Assembly: GCA_035504175.1 (NCBI GenBank)
Contig: DATJSJ010000157.1
Coordinates: 1 to 60,003, forward strand
DNA length: 60,003 nt
Reading direction: 5' to 3'
Source of the DNA: DATJSJ01 sp035504175
Lineage (GTDB): Bacteria; Pseudomonadota; Alphaproteobacteria; Acetobacterales; Acetobacteraceae
The first letter of the stretch is position 1. Every line of letters starts with the position of its first letter. Below the pieces are notes generated by a model. It saw only the letters and a list, made by a program, of their open reading frames with translations. It did no database searches and was not told the origin of the DNA. Below, in pieces: positions 24,017 to 32,991 of this stretch. Both the position numbers and the translations under genes were made by a program.

Positions 24017-24724
24017 TCAGGCCTCGGGAATCGCCCGTTCCACCGTCCAGGTGGTCGAGGTGACGAACGGCTTCAGCGCCAGGGCGCCGATGATCTGCTC
24101 CACCTTGGCATCCTCGCGGCCGTTGGCGACCAGACGGGCGTTGACCGAGACGCGCGCGCTGTCCGGCACGTCCGTGCTGTCGATCTGGTGCAGGTCGAGC
24201 CCGGCCGCCTGCGCGGCGTGCAGGAGAAGCCCGCGCACGTTCGCCGCTTCGGCGCCGCCGCAGATGATCTCGACCAGATAGTGCGCCTCGCCGGCGCTTG
24301 ATTGCAGCAGCCGGTCGTTCAGCCGCCGCAGCACCGGACGCAGGCCCGAGTTGGTCAGCACCACCATGCCGGCGGCGATCAGGCTCGATTCCCAATAGCC
24401 GCCGCCGGCGAGCGTTCCGGTCATCGCCGAACACCACAGCGTCGCCGCGGTGTTCAGGCCGTGCACGTTGATGCCCTCGCGCAGGATGACGCCGGCGCCG
24501 AGAAAGCCGATGCCGGAGACGATCTGGGCTGCGACCTGCAGGTTGATCTGACCGGGCGGCGAGGCTTGCGTCGTGAACACGACGAAGCCGGCGGCGCCGA
24601 GTGCGACCAGCGCGTTGGTGCGCAGCCCGGCCATCTTCTGATGCCATTGCCGCTCGATGCCGATGGCCGAGCCGGCCAGCAGCGCCAGGAGCAGGCGGAC
24701 CGCGACATCGCCGGAGGCGAGCAT
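24017..24724 (-). CDS. MgtC/SapB family membrane protein
   Basis: A 235-residue inner-membrane protein. The conserved N-terminal part (residues 1-130) has four to five membrane segments with family motifs: GSAIGIERQWHQKMAGLRTN, ALGAAGFVVFTT, IGFLGAGVILREG and GLNTAATLW. The C-terminal 95 residues form a soluble ACT-like domain, present in MgtC-type proteins. The family affects Mg2+ homeostasis, F-ATPase activity and survival in acid or phosphate stress. No regulatory element was seen upstream. Confidence 0.9.
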   Translation of the reverse strand: MLASGDVAVRLLLALLAGSAIGIERQWHQKMAGLRTNALVALGAAGFVVFTTQASPPGQINLQVAAQIVSGIGFLGAGVILREGINVHGLNTAATLWCSAMTGTLAGGGYWESSLIAAGMVVLTNSGLRPVLRRLNDRLLQSSAGEAHYLVEIICGGAEAANVRGLLLHAAQAAGLDLHQIDSTDVPDSARVSVNARLVANGREDAKVEQIIGALALKPFVTSTTWTVERAIPEA

Positions 24725-24988
24725 CCGCCGCTTCTAGCCTGACCGCGTCACGCGTGGAATTGCGGCTGGGCCGGCGCCGCCCGCGCCCGCCGAACCCATG
24801 ATCGCAATCGCGACGGCATCCCTCCCGACCGCGCAATGAGCGCCCGGCGGGCTGCCTGTCGCACGCCTGCGGCGCATCGGTGGCCCGCCCGCAGGCGGCG
24901 CCCGTCGATCTCTCCGCTCTCGCCCGCAAGCGGCCGCCGCGCGGCCGCCTCCGCAGCGCGACCCCTTCTCGACATCAGGAGACCCGGA

Positions 24989-25366
24989 ATGAAGAGATTC
25001 GTGTTTCTGCTGACCTTTGCGCTCGTCGCAACGCTCGGCGCCTGCGCCGGCACGCCGGCGACCTCCGCGGCGAATGACGCACGCGTCGGACTCGCCCTGC
25101 TCGAGGGAGCGGCCTCGACCATGGCGGCCGATGGCCAGCTCACCGCCGCCGAGACCTCGGCGATCCAGCAGGCCGATGCCGTGGCCGCGGCGGCGATCGC
25201 CGCGCTGACGGCCGCGAGCGGGACCACGACGCTGGCACAGGTCGAGAACGGCCTCGTCGCTTTCGTCGCGGCGTTCCCGTCCGGTCTGCTGTCGCCGGCG
25301 ACGCTGGCGCAGGTGCAGGCACTGGAAGCCTCGCTCGCGGCGCAGGCGACGTCCTCCGGCGGCTGA
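24989..25366 (+). CDS. small alanine-rich lipoprotein
   Basis: A 125-residue protein with a signal peptide and lipobox LGAC (Cys19), so it is likely lipid-anchored in the envelope. The rest is a very Ala-rich helical stretch (for example AIQQADAVAAAAIAALTAAS) without cysteine. The start at 24989 is chosen because AGGAGA lies 8-13 bases upstream and the signal peptide then has normal length. The 264-base gap before it shows only GC-rich short palindromes. I recall similar lipoproteins in or near prophages, but function is unknown. Confidence 0.65.
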   Translation: MKRFVFLLTFALVATLGACAGTPATSAANDARVGLALLEGAASTMAADGQLTAAETSAIQQADAVAAAAIAALTAASGTTTLAQVENGLVAFVAAFPSGLLSPATLAQVQALEASLAAQATSSGG

Positions 25367-25628
25367 GCATGCGTGCACGCGGCGTGTCTCCGGCGGGCGA
25401 TCCGGCCCACGGCGATGCGCCGCGCCTTGCCCCCGATTCGGCCGGCGCCGCTCGCGAGTCGAGCGCGGCGCCGCCGATATCGCGCCCGCGCGGCGCAGGC
25501 AATCCGGCGGCCCGTCAACGCCGATAACGCACTCGCCCCTTCCGCCGGCTGCACCGCCCGGTCTGTCCGGGGCTCGACAAGCGTCCCATGCTCCGCAACG
25601 ATGACGATGCTGAGCGGGGAGGGGAGCA

Positions 25629-26867
25629 ATGTCGACCACTCTGCGGCAGCAGCGCCATGTCGTTGCCGCCTGCTACCTGGGCTGGACGCTGGACGCCTTC
25701 GACTTCTTCATCATGGTGTTCGTGCTGGGCAACATCGCCCGGGAATTCGGCACCACCGTCACCACCGTGACCTGGGCGATCACGCTCACCCTGTTCATGC
25801 GGGCGCTCGGCGCCTGGATCTTCGGCCGGATTGCCGACCGGTTCGGCCGCCGGCCGACGCTGATCGCCAACGTGCTCTGCTATTCGGTGCTGGAATTCGC
25901 CTCCGGCTGGGCACCCGATCTCGCCATCTTCCTGATCCTGCGCGGGCTCTATGGCATCGCCATGGGCGGCGAGTGGGGGGTCGGCGCGTCGCTCACCATG
26001 GAGAGCATTCCGAAGAGCTGGCGCGGGCCGGTCTCGGGACTGCTGCAGGCCGGCTACCCGAGCGGCTATCTGCTCGCCTCGCTGCTCTATTGGGTGGCGT
26101 TTCCCTATGTCGGATGGCGCGGCCTGTTCATGCTCGGCGCCGCGCCGGCGCTGCTCGTACTCTATATCCGCCGCAGCGTGCCCGAGAGCCAGTCCTGGCA
26201 GGCGCGCCAGGCGGCGGGCCCACGGCCGCCGATCCTGCAGGTGCTGCGCCAGCACGCGGTGCTGGCCGTCTACGCCGTGCTGATGATGACGGCGTTCAAT
26301 TTCTACAGCCACGGCACGCAGGATCTCTATCCGCGCTTCCTGCAGGCGCAGCATCATTTCGACCGCAACCAGGTGACCGCGATCGCGGTCGCCTACAACA
26401 TCGCGGCGATCCTGGGCGGGTTGTCGCTCGGCTCGCTGTCGCAGCATTTCGGCCGACGGCGCATGATCGTCACCGCGGCGCTGGTGTCGCTGCCGGTCAT
26501 TCCGCTCTGGGCGTTCGCCACCACCGCGTTCTGGCTCGGGGTCGGCGCCTGCCTGATGCAGTTCTGCGTGCAGGGCGCCTGGGGCATCATTCCGGCGCAT
26601 CTGAACGAGCTGTCGCCGCCGGACATCCGCGCGACCTTCCCCGGCTTCACCTACCAGCTCGGCAATCTGCTGGCCTCGCCGAACGCGACCATCCAGGCGG
26701 CCATCGCGGCCTCGCTCGCGGGCGATTACCGCTGGCCGCTGGCCGGCGTCGCCGGGATCGTCGCGGTGGTGATTGCCGTGCTGGTCGCCCTCGGGCGCGA
26801 GGCGCGACATATCGACATGCAACACGCCGAGGCGGTCGCGCACGCGCACGGGTCGGCGGTGTCCTGA
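25629..26867 (+). CDS. MFS transporter, sialate/lactate:H+ symporter-like (SHS)
   Basis: A 412-residue transporter with 12 membrane segments. The opening GWTLDAFDFFIMVFVLGNIA is typical of the SHS family (NanT, JEN-type). Motif A is GRIADRFGRRPTL (about 71-83) and a second copy occurs as GSLSQHFGRRRM between TM8 and TM9. Strong ribosome site GGGGAGGGGAG lies just upstream. Probable substrates are monocarboxylates or sugar acids, by family only; no metabolic genes lie nearby to narrow this. Confidence 0.85.
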   Translation: MSTTLRQQRHVVAACYLGWTLDAFDFFIMVFVLGNIAREFGTTVTTVTWAITLTLFMRALGAWIFGRIADRFGRRPTLIANVLCYSVLEFASGWAPDLAIFLILRGLYGIAMGGEWGVGASLTMESIPKSWRGPVSGLLQAGYPSGYLLASLLYWVAFPYVGWRGLFMLGAAPALLVLYIRRSVPESQSWQARQAAGPRPPILQVLRQHAVLAVYAVLMMTAFNFYSHGTQDLYPRFLQAQHHFDRNQVTAIAVAYNIAAILGGLSLGSLSQHFGRRRMIVTAALVSLPVIPLWAFATTAFWLGVGACLMQFCVQGAWGIIPAHLNELSPPDIRATFPGFTYQLGNLLASPNATIQAAIAASLAGDYRWPLAGVAGIVAVVIAVLVALGREARHIDMQHAEAVAHAHGSAVS

Positions 26868-26924
26868 TCAGACGCGGCGGGCGCGCCCGGACCGGCGTGC
26901 CCGCCTGGCCGTGCCGGGGTGCGG

Positions 26925-27569
26925 CTACTGGGAGGCCCAGACGATCCGGTGCACCCAGGCGACCTCCTGCAGGTCGAAACTGCGGTCGGGATGCGCGGGG
27001 TTGAGGCTGTTCAGCTCGATCCGGCGGGCGGAGCGGCGGGCGAGCTGCTTGGCCATCACCTCGCCTTCCTGCGTGCGCAGCACGACGCGGTCGCCGCGGC
27101 GGATCGGTGCCGCCGGCGAGACGATCACCATGTCGCCGTCGCGAAACACCGGCTCCATCGAATCGCCCGAGATCTCCAGCGCGTAGGCGTTCGGGTCGCC
27201 GATCTCCGGCAGGTTGACCTCGTCCCAGGCACCGCCCACGGGATAGCCGCCATCGTCGAAATAGGCGTCGTTGCCGGCCTGGGCGAGGCCGATCAGCGGG
27301 ATGCGGCGGCTGATCGCACGGCTGCCGGGCAGGGCGCGGGCGCCGGTGATCAGCGCGGTGAACGCCTCCATGCTGGCGCCGGTCGCCTCGAGCACCTTGG
27401 AGATGCTCTCCGTGCTCGGCCAGCGGGCGCGCCCATCCGGCATCCGCCGCTTTGACGGGTTGAAGGTGGTCGGATCGAGCCCCGCCGCACGGGCCAGGCC
27501 CGACGCAGACAGGCCGCTCTCCGCTGCGAGCGTGTCAAGGGCACGCCAGATATCGTCGTGCTTCAGCAA
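26925..27569 (-). CDS. S24-family transcriptional repressor with LexA-type peptidase domain
   Basis: A 214-residue regulator. The N-terminal helix-turn-helix (about 5-45, LDTLAAESGLSASGLARAAG) is followed by the S24 peptidase domain with the catalytic pair S137 (ISGDSMEP) and K174 (VMAKQL). An AlaGly pair in LAQAGND is a candidate self-cleavage site. The start is TTG at 27569; no ATG or GTG is available upstream in frame. Such proteins are often prophage or stress repressors released by RecA. It is divergent from a small gene whose promoter has a LexA-like box. Confidence 0.85.
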   Translation of the reverse strand: MLKHDDIWRALDTLAAESGLSASGLARAAGLDPTTFNPSKRRMPDGRARWPSTESISKVLEATGASMEAFTALITGARALPGSRAISRRIPLIGLAQAGNDAYFDDGGYPVGGAWDEVNLPEIGDPNAYALEISGDSMEPVFRDGDMVIVSPAAPIRRGDRVVLRTQEGEVMAKQLARRSARRIELNSLNPAHPDRSFDLQEVAWVHRIVWASQ

Positions 27570-27652
27570 CGGCCGTGATCCGCCGATTCGTGAGTGCGGT
27601 CAGTGTCCTAGGAATGCCGGCGCAAGCCAATAGGAATTGCCGCCGATTCTGC

Positions 27653-27696
27653 TTGAGCAAGGCCCAATCCCATGGTTCTATGTTCACAACTTGTTC
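27653..27696 (+). promoter_or_regulatory. promoter with LexA-type operator (GTTC-N7-GTTC)
   Basis: A candidate -35 TTGAGC (27653-27658) and -10 TTCTAT (27676-27681) are 17 bases apart. GTTC at 27682-27685 and 27693-27696 are separated by exactly seven bases, the alphaproteobacterial SOS box; a third GTTC lies at 27675-27678. The boxes overlap the -10 and start region, the right place for repression. Confidence 0.55.
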
Positions 27697-27721
27697 AACT
27701 CACGGGAGAGGACCCCAACCG

Positions 27722-28120
27722 ATGGCCGTTGCCGCCCTGCGCCGAGACACTGCCGTGACCGCGCTGCCCAGCAAGGCCGACCTCGACGTCGGGCGTCGTA
27801 CGGAGCCGTTCCGCAGCGCCGAAGAGGCCTGGTTCTGGACCATGGCCGCGCTCCGGGCGCGGCGCGAGGGGGCGCGCTACACCGCCAATCAGGGCCGGGT
27901 GGCCCGGCCCTGCGAGCCCGACGACGTGGTCCGGTGCCTGGACCAGCTCTACCGGCGCCGGCGGATCGATCTCGTCCATGCCCGCATCCTGCGCATCTGG
28001 GGAGAGCGCGGCACCGGCCCGAATGCCGCCTATCTGGCCGAGCGGGGCGACTGGCGGATCTGGCGCGAGGCGCTCGACCGGCTCGAGTGGCCGCTGCGCA
28101 TCAAGGGCATCGTCGGCTGA
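27722..28120 (+). CDS. conserved small protein of unknown function, possible SOS gene
   Basis: A 132-residue basic protein. The conserved part (about 30-132) has FRSAEEAWFWTMAALRARRE, then PDDVVRCLDQLYRRRRIDLV, ARILRIWGERG and RIWREALDRLEWPLRIKGIVG. It looks like a helical domain with no catalytic motif. I recall this pattern as a conserved protein in Rhodospirillales-type genomes, without known function. The start at 27722 follows GGGAGAGGA. It lies directly under the LexA-like box and is divergent from the S24 repressor, so damage-inducible expression is plausible. Confidence 0.7.
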   Translation: MAVAALRRDTAVTALPSKADLDVGRRTEPFRSAEEAWFWTMAALRARREGARYTANQGRVARPCEPDDVVRCLDQLYRRRRIDLVHARILRIWGERGTGPNAAYLAERGDWRIWREALDRLEWPLRIKGIVG

Positions 28121-28148
28121 ATGCCGTCCGGCTCCTAGGAAAAAAATC

Positions 28149-28287
28149 TTGACTGACCTCCCGCCTTTGATCTACAGATTTCCTGCCAAGGGGCGATCCG
28201 TGCCTCCTGGCTTCTGATCCTCCTCCCTAAACTTACGGGCCGCCTTCCTGCTCCGCCGCTGGCGGGCAGGAAGGCGGCCCTTTTTTT
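28149..28287 (+). ncRNA. candidate small RNA with CCTCCTCCC motif and intrinsic terminator
   Basis: The 189-base gap holds a promoter-like TTGACT (28149-28154) with CTACAG 17 bases on (28172-28177), an unpaired-looking C-rich stretch with the exact nonamer CCTCCTCCC (28219-28227), a second CCTCCT nearby, and a very strong terminator (28237-28287). No open frame with a ribosome site fits inside. The nonamer is the hallmark of CcsR/cuckoo-type stress sRNAs of alphaproteobacteria. The predicted RNA is about 100 bases, from about 28185. Confidence 0.55.
28237..28287 (+). terminator. strong rho-independent terminator
   Basis: A perfect 15-bp arm pair (28237-28251 with 28266-28280) holds an inner CCGCC-GCT-GGCGG hairpin and is followed by seven T residues (28281-28287). 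It ends the candidate small RNA or the preceding gene and isolates the next one. Confidence 0.95.
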
Positions 28288-28309
28288 GTTCGCGGAAGGG
28301 TGCTGCGCG

Positions 28310-28543
28310 ATGGCCTGTGCGACCGGCGATCTCTCTGTCCTCGCCTATGCCGACGGCTTCACGCTGTGGCACTGCAAGGCGTCCGCGGCCTCGCAGGCGG
28401 AGCTGCTCGGCGCGGGCTTTTTCGATCCGGCCGCGGATCTGCTGGCAACCGGCGACATGATCATGGCCTCGGCCCGCGACGGCGGGCGCCTGCTTTGCGT
28501 GCTGCCGGGCGAGGCCGGAGTCAGCGTCGCGCCGATGGTCTGA
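28310..28543 (+). CDS. lone phage-like small protein
   Basis: A 77-residue protein with the pattern LSVLAYADGFTLWHCKASAA, then GFFDPAADLLATGDMIMASARDGG and a final strand. This AYADGFTLWHY...FDPAADML..GDMI pattern is widespread in phage and prophage structural regions of alphaproteobacteria, although its role is unassigned. The start is ATG at 28310 (GGAAGGG upstream); a TTG at 28286 overlaps the terminator T-run and is less likely. No phage neighbours are present here, so it is probably a remnant or domesticated gene. Confidence 0.6.
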   Translation: MACATGDLSVLAYADGFTLWHCKASAASQAELLGAGFFDPAADLLATGDMIMASARDGGRLLCVLPGEAGVSVAPMV

Positions 28544-28769
28544 TCGCCGCTCCGGTCCCCGGGCGCAGGATCTCCGTTGCGTGCCGTGTCAGCCCGGCCG
28601 GCGTGATCTCGTAGCGGCCATCGGCACGGATCCGCGCCAGCCCCATCCCGTCGAGCCGCTCGAGGCAGGGCCCGTCCTTCAGCCCAGGCGGGCGCCCCGC
28701 GGCCTCGCACAGCACCAGCCGGTGCAGCGCCGAGCGGCAGCAGGTCTCGAGATAGGGCTGATCCCACAT
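28521..28769 (-). CDS. small winged-helix-like protein of unknown function
   Basis: An 82-residue protein with a helix (LETCCRSALHRLVLCEAA) and a short beta-wing-like end (LARIRADGRYEITPAGLTRHATEIL) as in winged-helix domains. The pattern RYEITPAGLTRHA resembles the wing of small alphaproteobacterial regulators. It overlaps the end of the facing gene by 23 bases. Function is not known; DNA binding is only suggested. Confidence 0.5.
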   Translation of the reverse strand: MWDQPYLETCCRSALHRLVLCEAAGRPPGLKDGPCLERLDGMGLARIRADGRYEITPAGLTRHATEILRPGTGAAIRPSARR

Positions 28770-28855
28770 CGTGGCCGATTGTCCCGCCCGTCGTGGCGGC
28801 GGGCAAGCCCGGTCACCGGCTTTGCAAACCGGGCAGGTTGCGGCAGGAAGCGCCG

Positions 28856-29926
28856 GTGACCCCGGCGATCGCTTCCGCCCTGCTGCCGCTCGGCCGCCGC
28901 ATCGACCCCGAGCGCGCGCACCGGCTCGGCCTGCTCGCGCTGCGCGCCGGGCTCGCGGGCGCGGCGGCTCGCCCGCCCGATCCGGCGCTCGCGGTCCGTG
29001 CGATGGGGCTCGACTTTCCGAGTCCGATCGGGCTCGCGGCCGGGTTCGACAAGGACGCCGTCGCGGTCGGCGGCCTGGCGCGCCTCGGCTTCGGCCTGGT
29101 CGAAGTCGGCACGGTGACGCCGCGTCCGCAGGCCGGCAATCCCCGTCCCCGGCTGTTCCGCCTGCCGGCGGAGCGGGCGGTGATCAACCGCATGGGCTTC
29201 AACAACCAGGGCATCGCGGCCTGCCTGCGCCGGCTGGCGCGGCTGTCGACCGCGCGCCCCTGCCGCATCGGCGTCAATCTCGGCATCAACCGCGAGGGTG
29301 CGGAGCCGGAGCGCGACTATCCGCGCCTGGTCGCCGCCGCGGCGCCGCTCGCCGACTACCTGGTGATCAACGTCTCCTCGCCGAACACGCCCGGCCTGCG
29401 CGACCTGCAGGCGGCGGACCGGCTGCGCCGCATTCTCGTGGCGGTGGCGGAAACGGTGACGCGACGGCCGCCTCTGCTGGTCAAGCTCTCGCCCGACCTT
29501 AGCGCGGGGGAGCTGGAAGCGATCGTCGCCGTCGCGGTCGCGACCGGCATCGACGGGCTGATCATCGGCAACACCACGCTGGCGCGCCCGGCCGGGCTGC
29601 GCGCCGCCGCTTCCGGCGAGGCGGGCGGGCTTTCCGGCGCGCCGCTGTTCGCGCGATCGACGGCGCTGCTGGCCCGTGCCTTTCCCCTGGCAGCCGGCCG
29701 GCTGACGCTGATCGGCGCCGGCGGCGTCGCGACCGGCGAGCAGGCGCTGGCGAAGATCCTCGCCGGCGCGTCGCTGGTGCAGCTCTACACTGCCTTCGCC
29801 TATGCCGGCCCGGCGCTGATCCCCCGTCTGCACGCGGAGCTGCTGACCGCGCTGCGCCGGCGCGGTTTTGCCGGCGTCACCCAGGCGATCGGCGCCGGCC
29901 ACGAGCAGGTCGCATGCAGCGCCTGA
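28856..29926 (+). CDS. pyrD: dihydroorotate dehydrogenase, class 2 (quinone-linked)
   Basis: A 356-residue membrane-associated flavoenzyme of pyrimidine synthesis that oxidises dihydroorotate to orotate using ubiquinone. Class 2 is shown by the N-terminal helical extension (residues 1-45) and the segment LAAGFDKDAVAVGGLARLGFGLVEVGTVTP. The active-site loop NVSSPNTPGLRDLQ carries the serine base typical of class 2. Later segments include LLVKLSPDLS and IGAGGVATGEQALAKI for FMN binding. The start is taken as GTG at 28856, with AGGAA 8-12 bases upstream. The next gene overlaps its end by 13 bases. Confidence 0.95.
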   Translation: MTPAIASALLPLGRRIDPERAHRLGLLALRAGLAGAAARPPDPALAVRAMGLDFPSPIGLAAGFDKDAVAVGGLARLGFGLVEVGTVTPRPQAGNPRPRLFRLPAERAVINRMGFNNQGIAACLRRLARLSTARPCRIGVNLGINREGAEPERDYPRLVAAAAPLADYLVINVSSPNTPGLRDLQAADRLRRILVAVAETVTRRPPLLVKLSPDLSAGELEAIVAVAVATGIDGLIIGNTTLARPAGLRAAASGEAGGLSGAPLFARSTALLARAFPLAAGRLTLIGAGGVATGEQALAKILAGASLVQLYTAFAYAGPALIPRLHAELLTALRRRGFAGVTQAIGAGHEQVACSA

Positions 29927-30777
29927 CCGGCTTTTCCGCACTCGCCGACCGCTATGACGGGTTCATCCTCGACCTCTGGGGCGTCGTGCATGACGGCGTC
30001 ACGCCCTATGCCGGCGCGGTCGATTGCCTGCTGCGCCTGCGCCGGGCCGGCAAGCCCGTGGTGCTGCTCTCCAATGCGCCGCGTCGCGCCGCGTGGGCGC
30101 AGGTGCAGTTGCGGGCGATGGGGATCGCCGACGCGCTCTACACCGGCATCATGACGTCGGGCGAGGCGACGCATCGCATGTTGCGCGATCGCGACCAACC
30201 GGACGGCGATGCGTGGTTCCGCGCGCTCGGGCGGCGCGCCTTCCACATCGGGCCGGAGCGCGATCGCAACGTGCTGGATGGCCTGCCGATCGAGCGGGTC
30301 ACAACGCCGGGCGCCGCCGATTTCGTGCTCAACACCGGCCCGGACGACGAGCACAATCCGAGCGATCCCGACGCCTTCGAGGATGTGCTGCAGGCCTGCG
30401 CCGCGCATCGCCTGCCGATGGTCTGCGCCAATCCCGATCTGGAAGTGATCCGCGGCGGCGTGCGGGTGATCTGCGCCGGCCTGCTGGCGCGGCGCTATGA
30501 GGAGCTAGGCGGCACGTCGCGGGCGATCGGCAAGCCGGATCCGGCGATCTACGGGCCGGTGCTTGGGATGCTCGGGACGGCGCGCACGCGCACGCTCGCG
30601 GTCGGCGACGCGCTGCGCACCGACATCGCCGGCGCCGCCGCGGCCGGGATCGATGCGTGCTGGGTGCTCGGCGGCATTCATGCCGAGGCGCTGGCGGCGG
30701 ATGCGGGGGAGGCCGAGCGGTCGGCGAGCGAGGCAGGGCTGGCGCCGGTTGCGGCGATTCCGGGGTTTACCTGGTGA
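29914..30777 (+). CDS. HAD-superfamily class IIA hydrolase (TIGR01459-type)
   Basis: A 287-residue HAD protein. The first motif is FILDLWGVVHDG: the first Asp is kept, but the second of the DxD pair is Trp, as is usual in this subfamily. Motif 2 is VVLLSNAPRR, and motif 4 is IGKPDPAIYG... TLAVGDALRTDIAGAAAAGI. The NagD-like cap lies between. Because of the altered DxD, phosphatase activity cannot be assumed. It overlaps pyrD by 13 bases, suggesting joint transcription. A repeat-rich gap follows. Confidence 0.85.
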   Translation: MQRLTGFSALADRYDGFILDLWGVVHDGVTPYAGAVDCLLRLRRAGKPVVLLSNAPRRAAWAQVQLRAMGIADALYTGIMTSGEATHRMLRDRDQPDGDAWFRALGRRAFHIGPERDRNVLDGLPIERVTTPGAADFVLNTGPDDEHNPSDPDAFEDVLQACAAHRLPMVCANPDLEVIRGGVRVICAGLLARRYEELGGTSRAIGKPDPAIYGPVLGMLGTARTRTLAVGDALRTDIAGAAAAGIDACWVLGGIHAEALAADAGEAERSASEAGLAPVAAIPGFTW

Positions 30778-30787
30778 TCAAAAAGGC

Positions 30788-30901
30788 CAGGGGGCGTTGC
30801 CCCCTGGACCCCCAGCAAAGGCTAGCCTTTGCAATCCTTCACTTAAGGTATGGGGGTCTGGGGCCTCAGGCCCCAGCGGGGTCCAGGGGCGGAGCCCCTG
30901 G
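30788..30901. repeat. two GC-rich paired-hairpin repeats in opposite orientation
   Basis: The left copy has CCAGGGGGC...GCCCCCTGG (30788-30808) and GCAAAGGCTAGCCTTTGC (30816-30833). The right copy, inverted, has CTGGGGCCTCAGGCCCCAG (30858-30876) and CCAGGGGC...GCCCCTGG (30883-30901). Together they fill the gap between the HAD gene and the ABC permease and could act as a terminator or mRNA-stabilising structure. Confidence 0.85.
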
Positions 30902-30924
30902 CCTTCCTTCAAGGGAACTCCCCC

Positions 30925-31904
30925 ATGGACGCAACCGTCCGCGCCGCCCCGCCCCGCTCCTTCTCGCTGCGCAGTCTCGGCGGCGCGATCCGGCTGGAAA
31001 GCCTCGTCGTCCTCATCCTGCTGGTCGTCGCGCTCTCGATCGCGTCGCCCTACTTCCTGAGCGTCTCCAACGCGCTCAACATCCTGCTCGCGACCTCGGT
31101 CATCGGCATCCTCGGCTTCGCCTCGACCTTCGTGATTGCCGCGGCCGGCATCGACCTTTCCGTCGGCTCGGTGCTGGGCTTCGCCGCCGTCGTCGGCGCA
31201 CTCGCGGTCAACGCGCTCGACCTGCCCTGGCCGGCCGGCATCCTGCTGTCGCTCGCCGCCGGCATGCTGTGCGGCGTGATCAATGGCACGCTGATCGCAC
31301 GCGCCCGCATTCCCGCCTTCATCGTCACGCTGGGCATGCTCGGCGTCGCGCGCGGTGCGGCGCTGGTGCTGACCAACGGCCAGCCCGTGTACGGCCTGCC
31401 AGCACCGATGGTCTGGCTCGGCCAGGGGCGTCCTTTCGCGATCCCGATGCCGGCGATCATCTTCCTCGCCGTCGCCGCGATCACCCATTTCATCCTGTCG
31501 CGCACCCGCTTCGGCAAATACTCGCTGGTGATCGGCGACAACCCGAATGCGGCGCGCGCTACCGGCATCCATGTCGAGCGCCACCTGATCGCGCTCTACA
31601 CGCTCTCCGGCGCGCTTGCGGGCCTGGCCGGCCTGGTGTCCGCCGCGCGGGTCAATTCCGGCGACCCGACTGCCGGCACCGGCTACGAGCTGACCGCGAT
31701 CACGGCCGCGATCCTCGGCGGTACCAATTTGTTCGGCGGCCGCGCCAGCGTCGTCGGCACGTTGATCGGTGCGCTGATCATGGGCGTGCTGCAGAACGGG
31801 CTGAACCTGCTGGCGGTCTCCTCCTTCTACCAGCAGATGGCGATCGGTGGCGTGCTGGTGCTGGCGGTGTGGCTCGATCAGCTCAATCGGGGGAGCGGCC
31901 GGGC

Positions 31905-31908
<4 letters not shown>
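30925..31908 (+). CDS. sugar ABC transporter permease, RbsC/FrcC-like
   Basis: A 327-residue inner-membrane permease with about nine to ten membrane segments. The conserved cytoplasmic loop follows the branched permease pattern: RTRFGKYSLVIGDNPNAARA then GIHVERHLIALYTLSGALAGLAGL. The motif AAAGIDLSVGSVLGFAAVVG matches RbsC. The start at 30925 is chosen because the longer frame lies in the repeat. It overlaps the ATPase gene by four bases. No periplasmic binding protein lies nearby, so the substrate (ribose/fructose-type sugar by family) is unsure. Confidence 0.88.
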
Positions 31909-32645
<737 letters not shown>

Positions 32646-32991
32646 AGGGACCGGCTCCCCACCGGCAGCGCGATCGGTCGGTCACCCTCTCATCTGCCGA
32701 GAGCCTCATTCCCGCTTCTGTGCGATTATCCAACGTCGCGGAGCGCGCTATTTGCGATCGGGCGAGCCGCCCGGCGGCTCGGCCTGGGAGGAGGGTTCCG
32801 TCCGCCGGCTCGCCATCCCGACCGGCGCGGACGGGTCCGAGGCAACGCGGTTGGTCGCCGGCCCGCTCGACCGGCGACCGGGCCGGGTGCCGGGCCTGTG
32901 CCACCCGATCGGCTGCGCACGGGAACGGTGAGGGGCGCGGCGGGCGCGCATCGCCGTTCGCACGTCGCCCGTCACCGCCAGGAGATTTGCC
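32646..32991. other. 346-base gap without a supported gene
   Basis: The gap after the ABC ATPase gene has only a few short palindromes (for example GAGCCGC-CCG-GCGGCTC near 32,763-32,779) and no T-run, so a terminator is not clear. The overlapping short frames have no recognisable pattern. The downstream gene starts behind AGGAG at 32981-32985. Confidence 0.6.

Noticed and set aside
26876..26905. Inverted repeat GGCGGGC...GCCCGCC between the MFS and S24 genes as a terminator
   Set aside because: There is no T-run on either strand and the stem is short for such GC-rich DNA.
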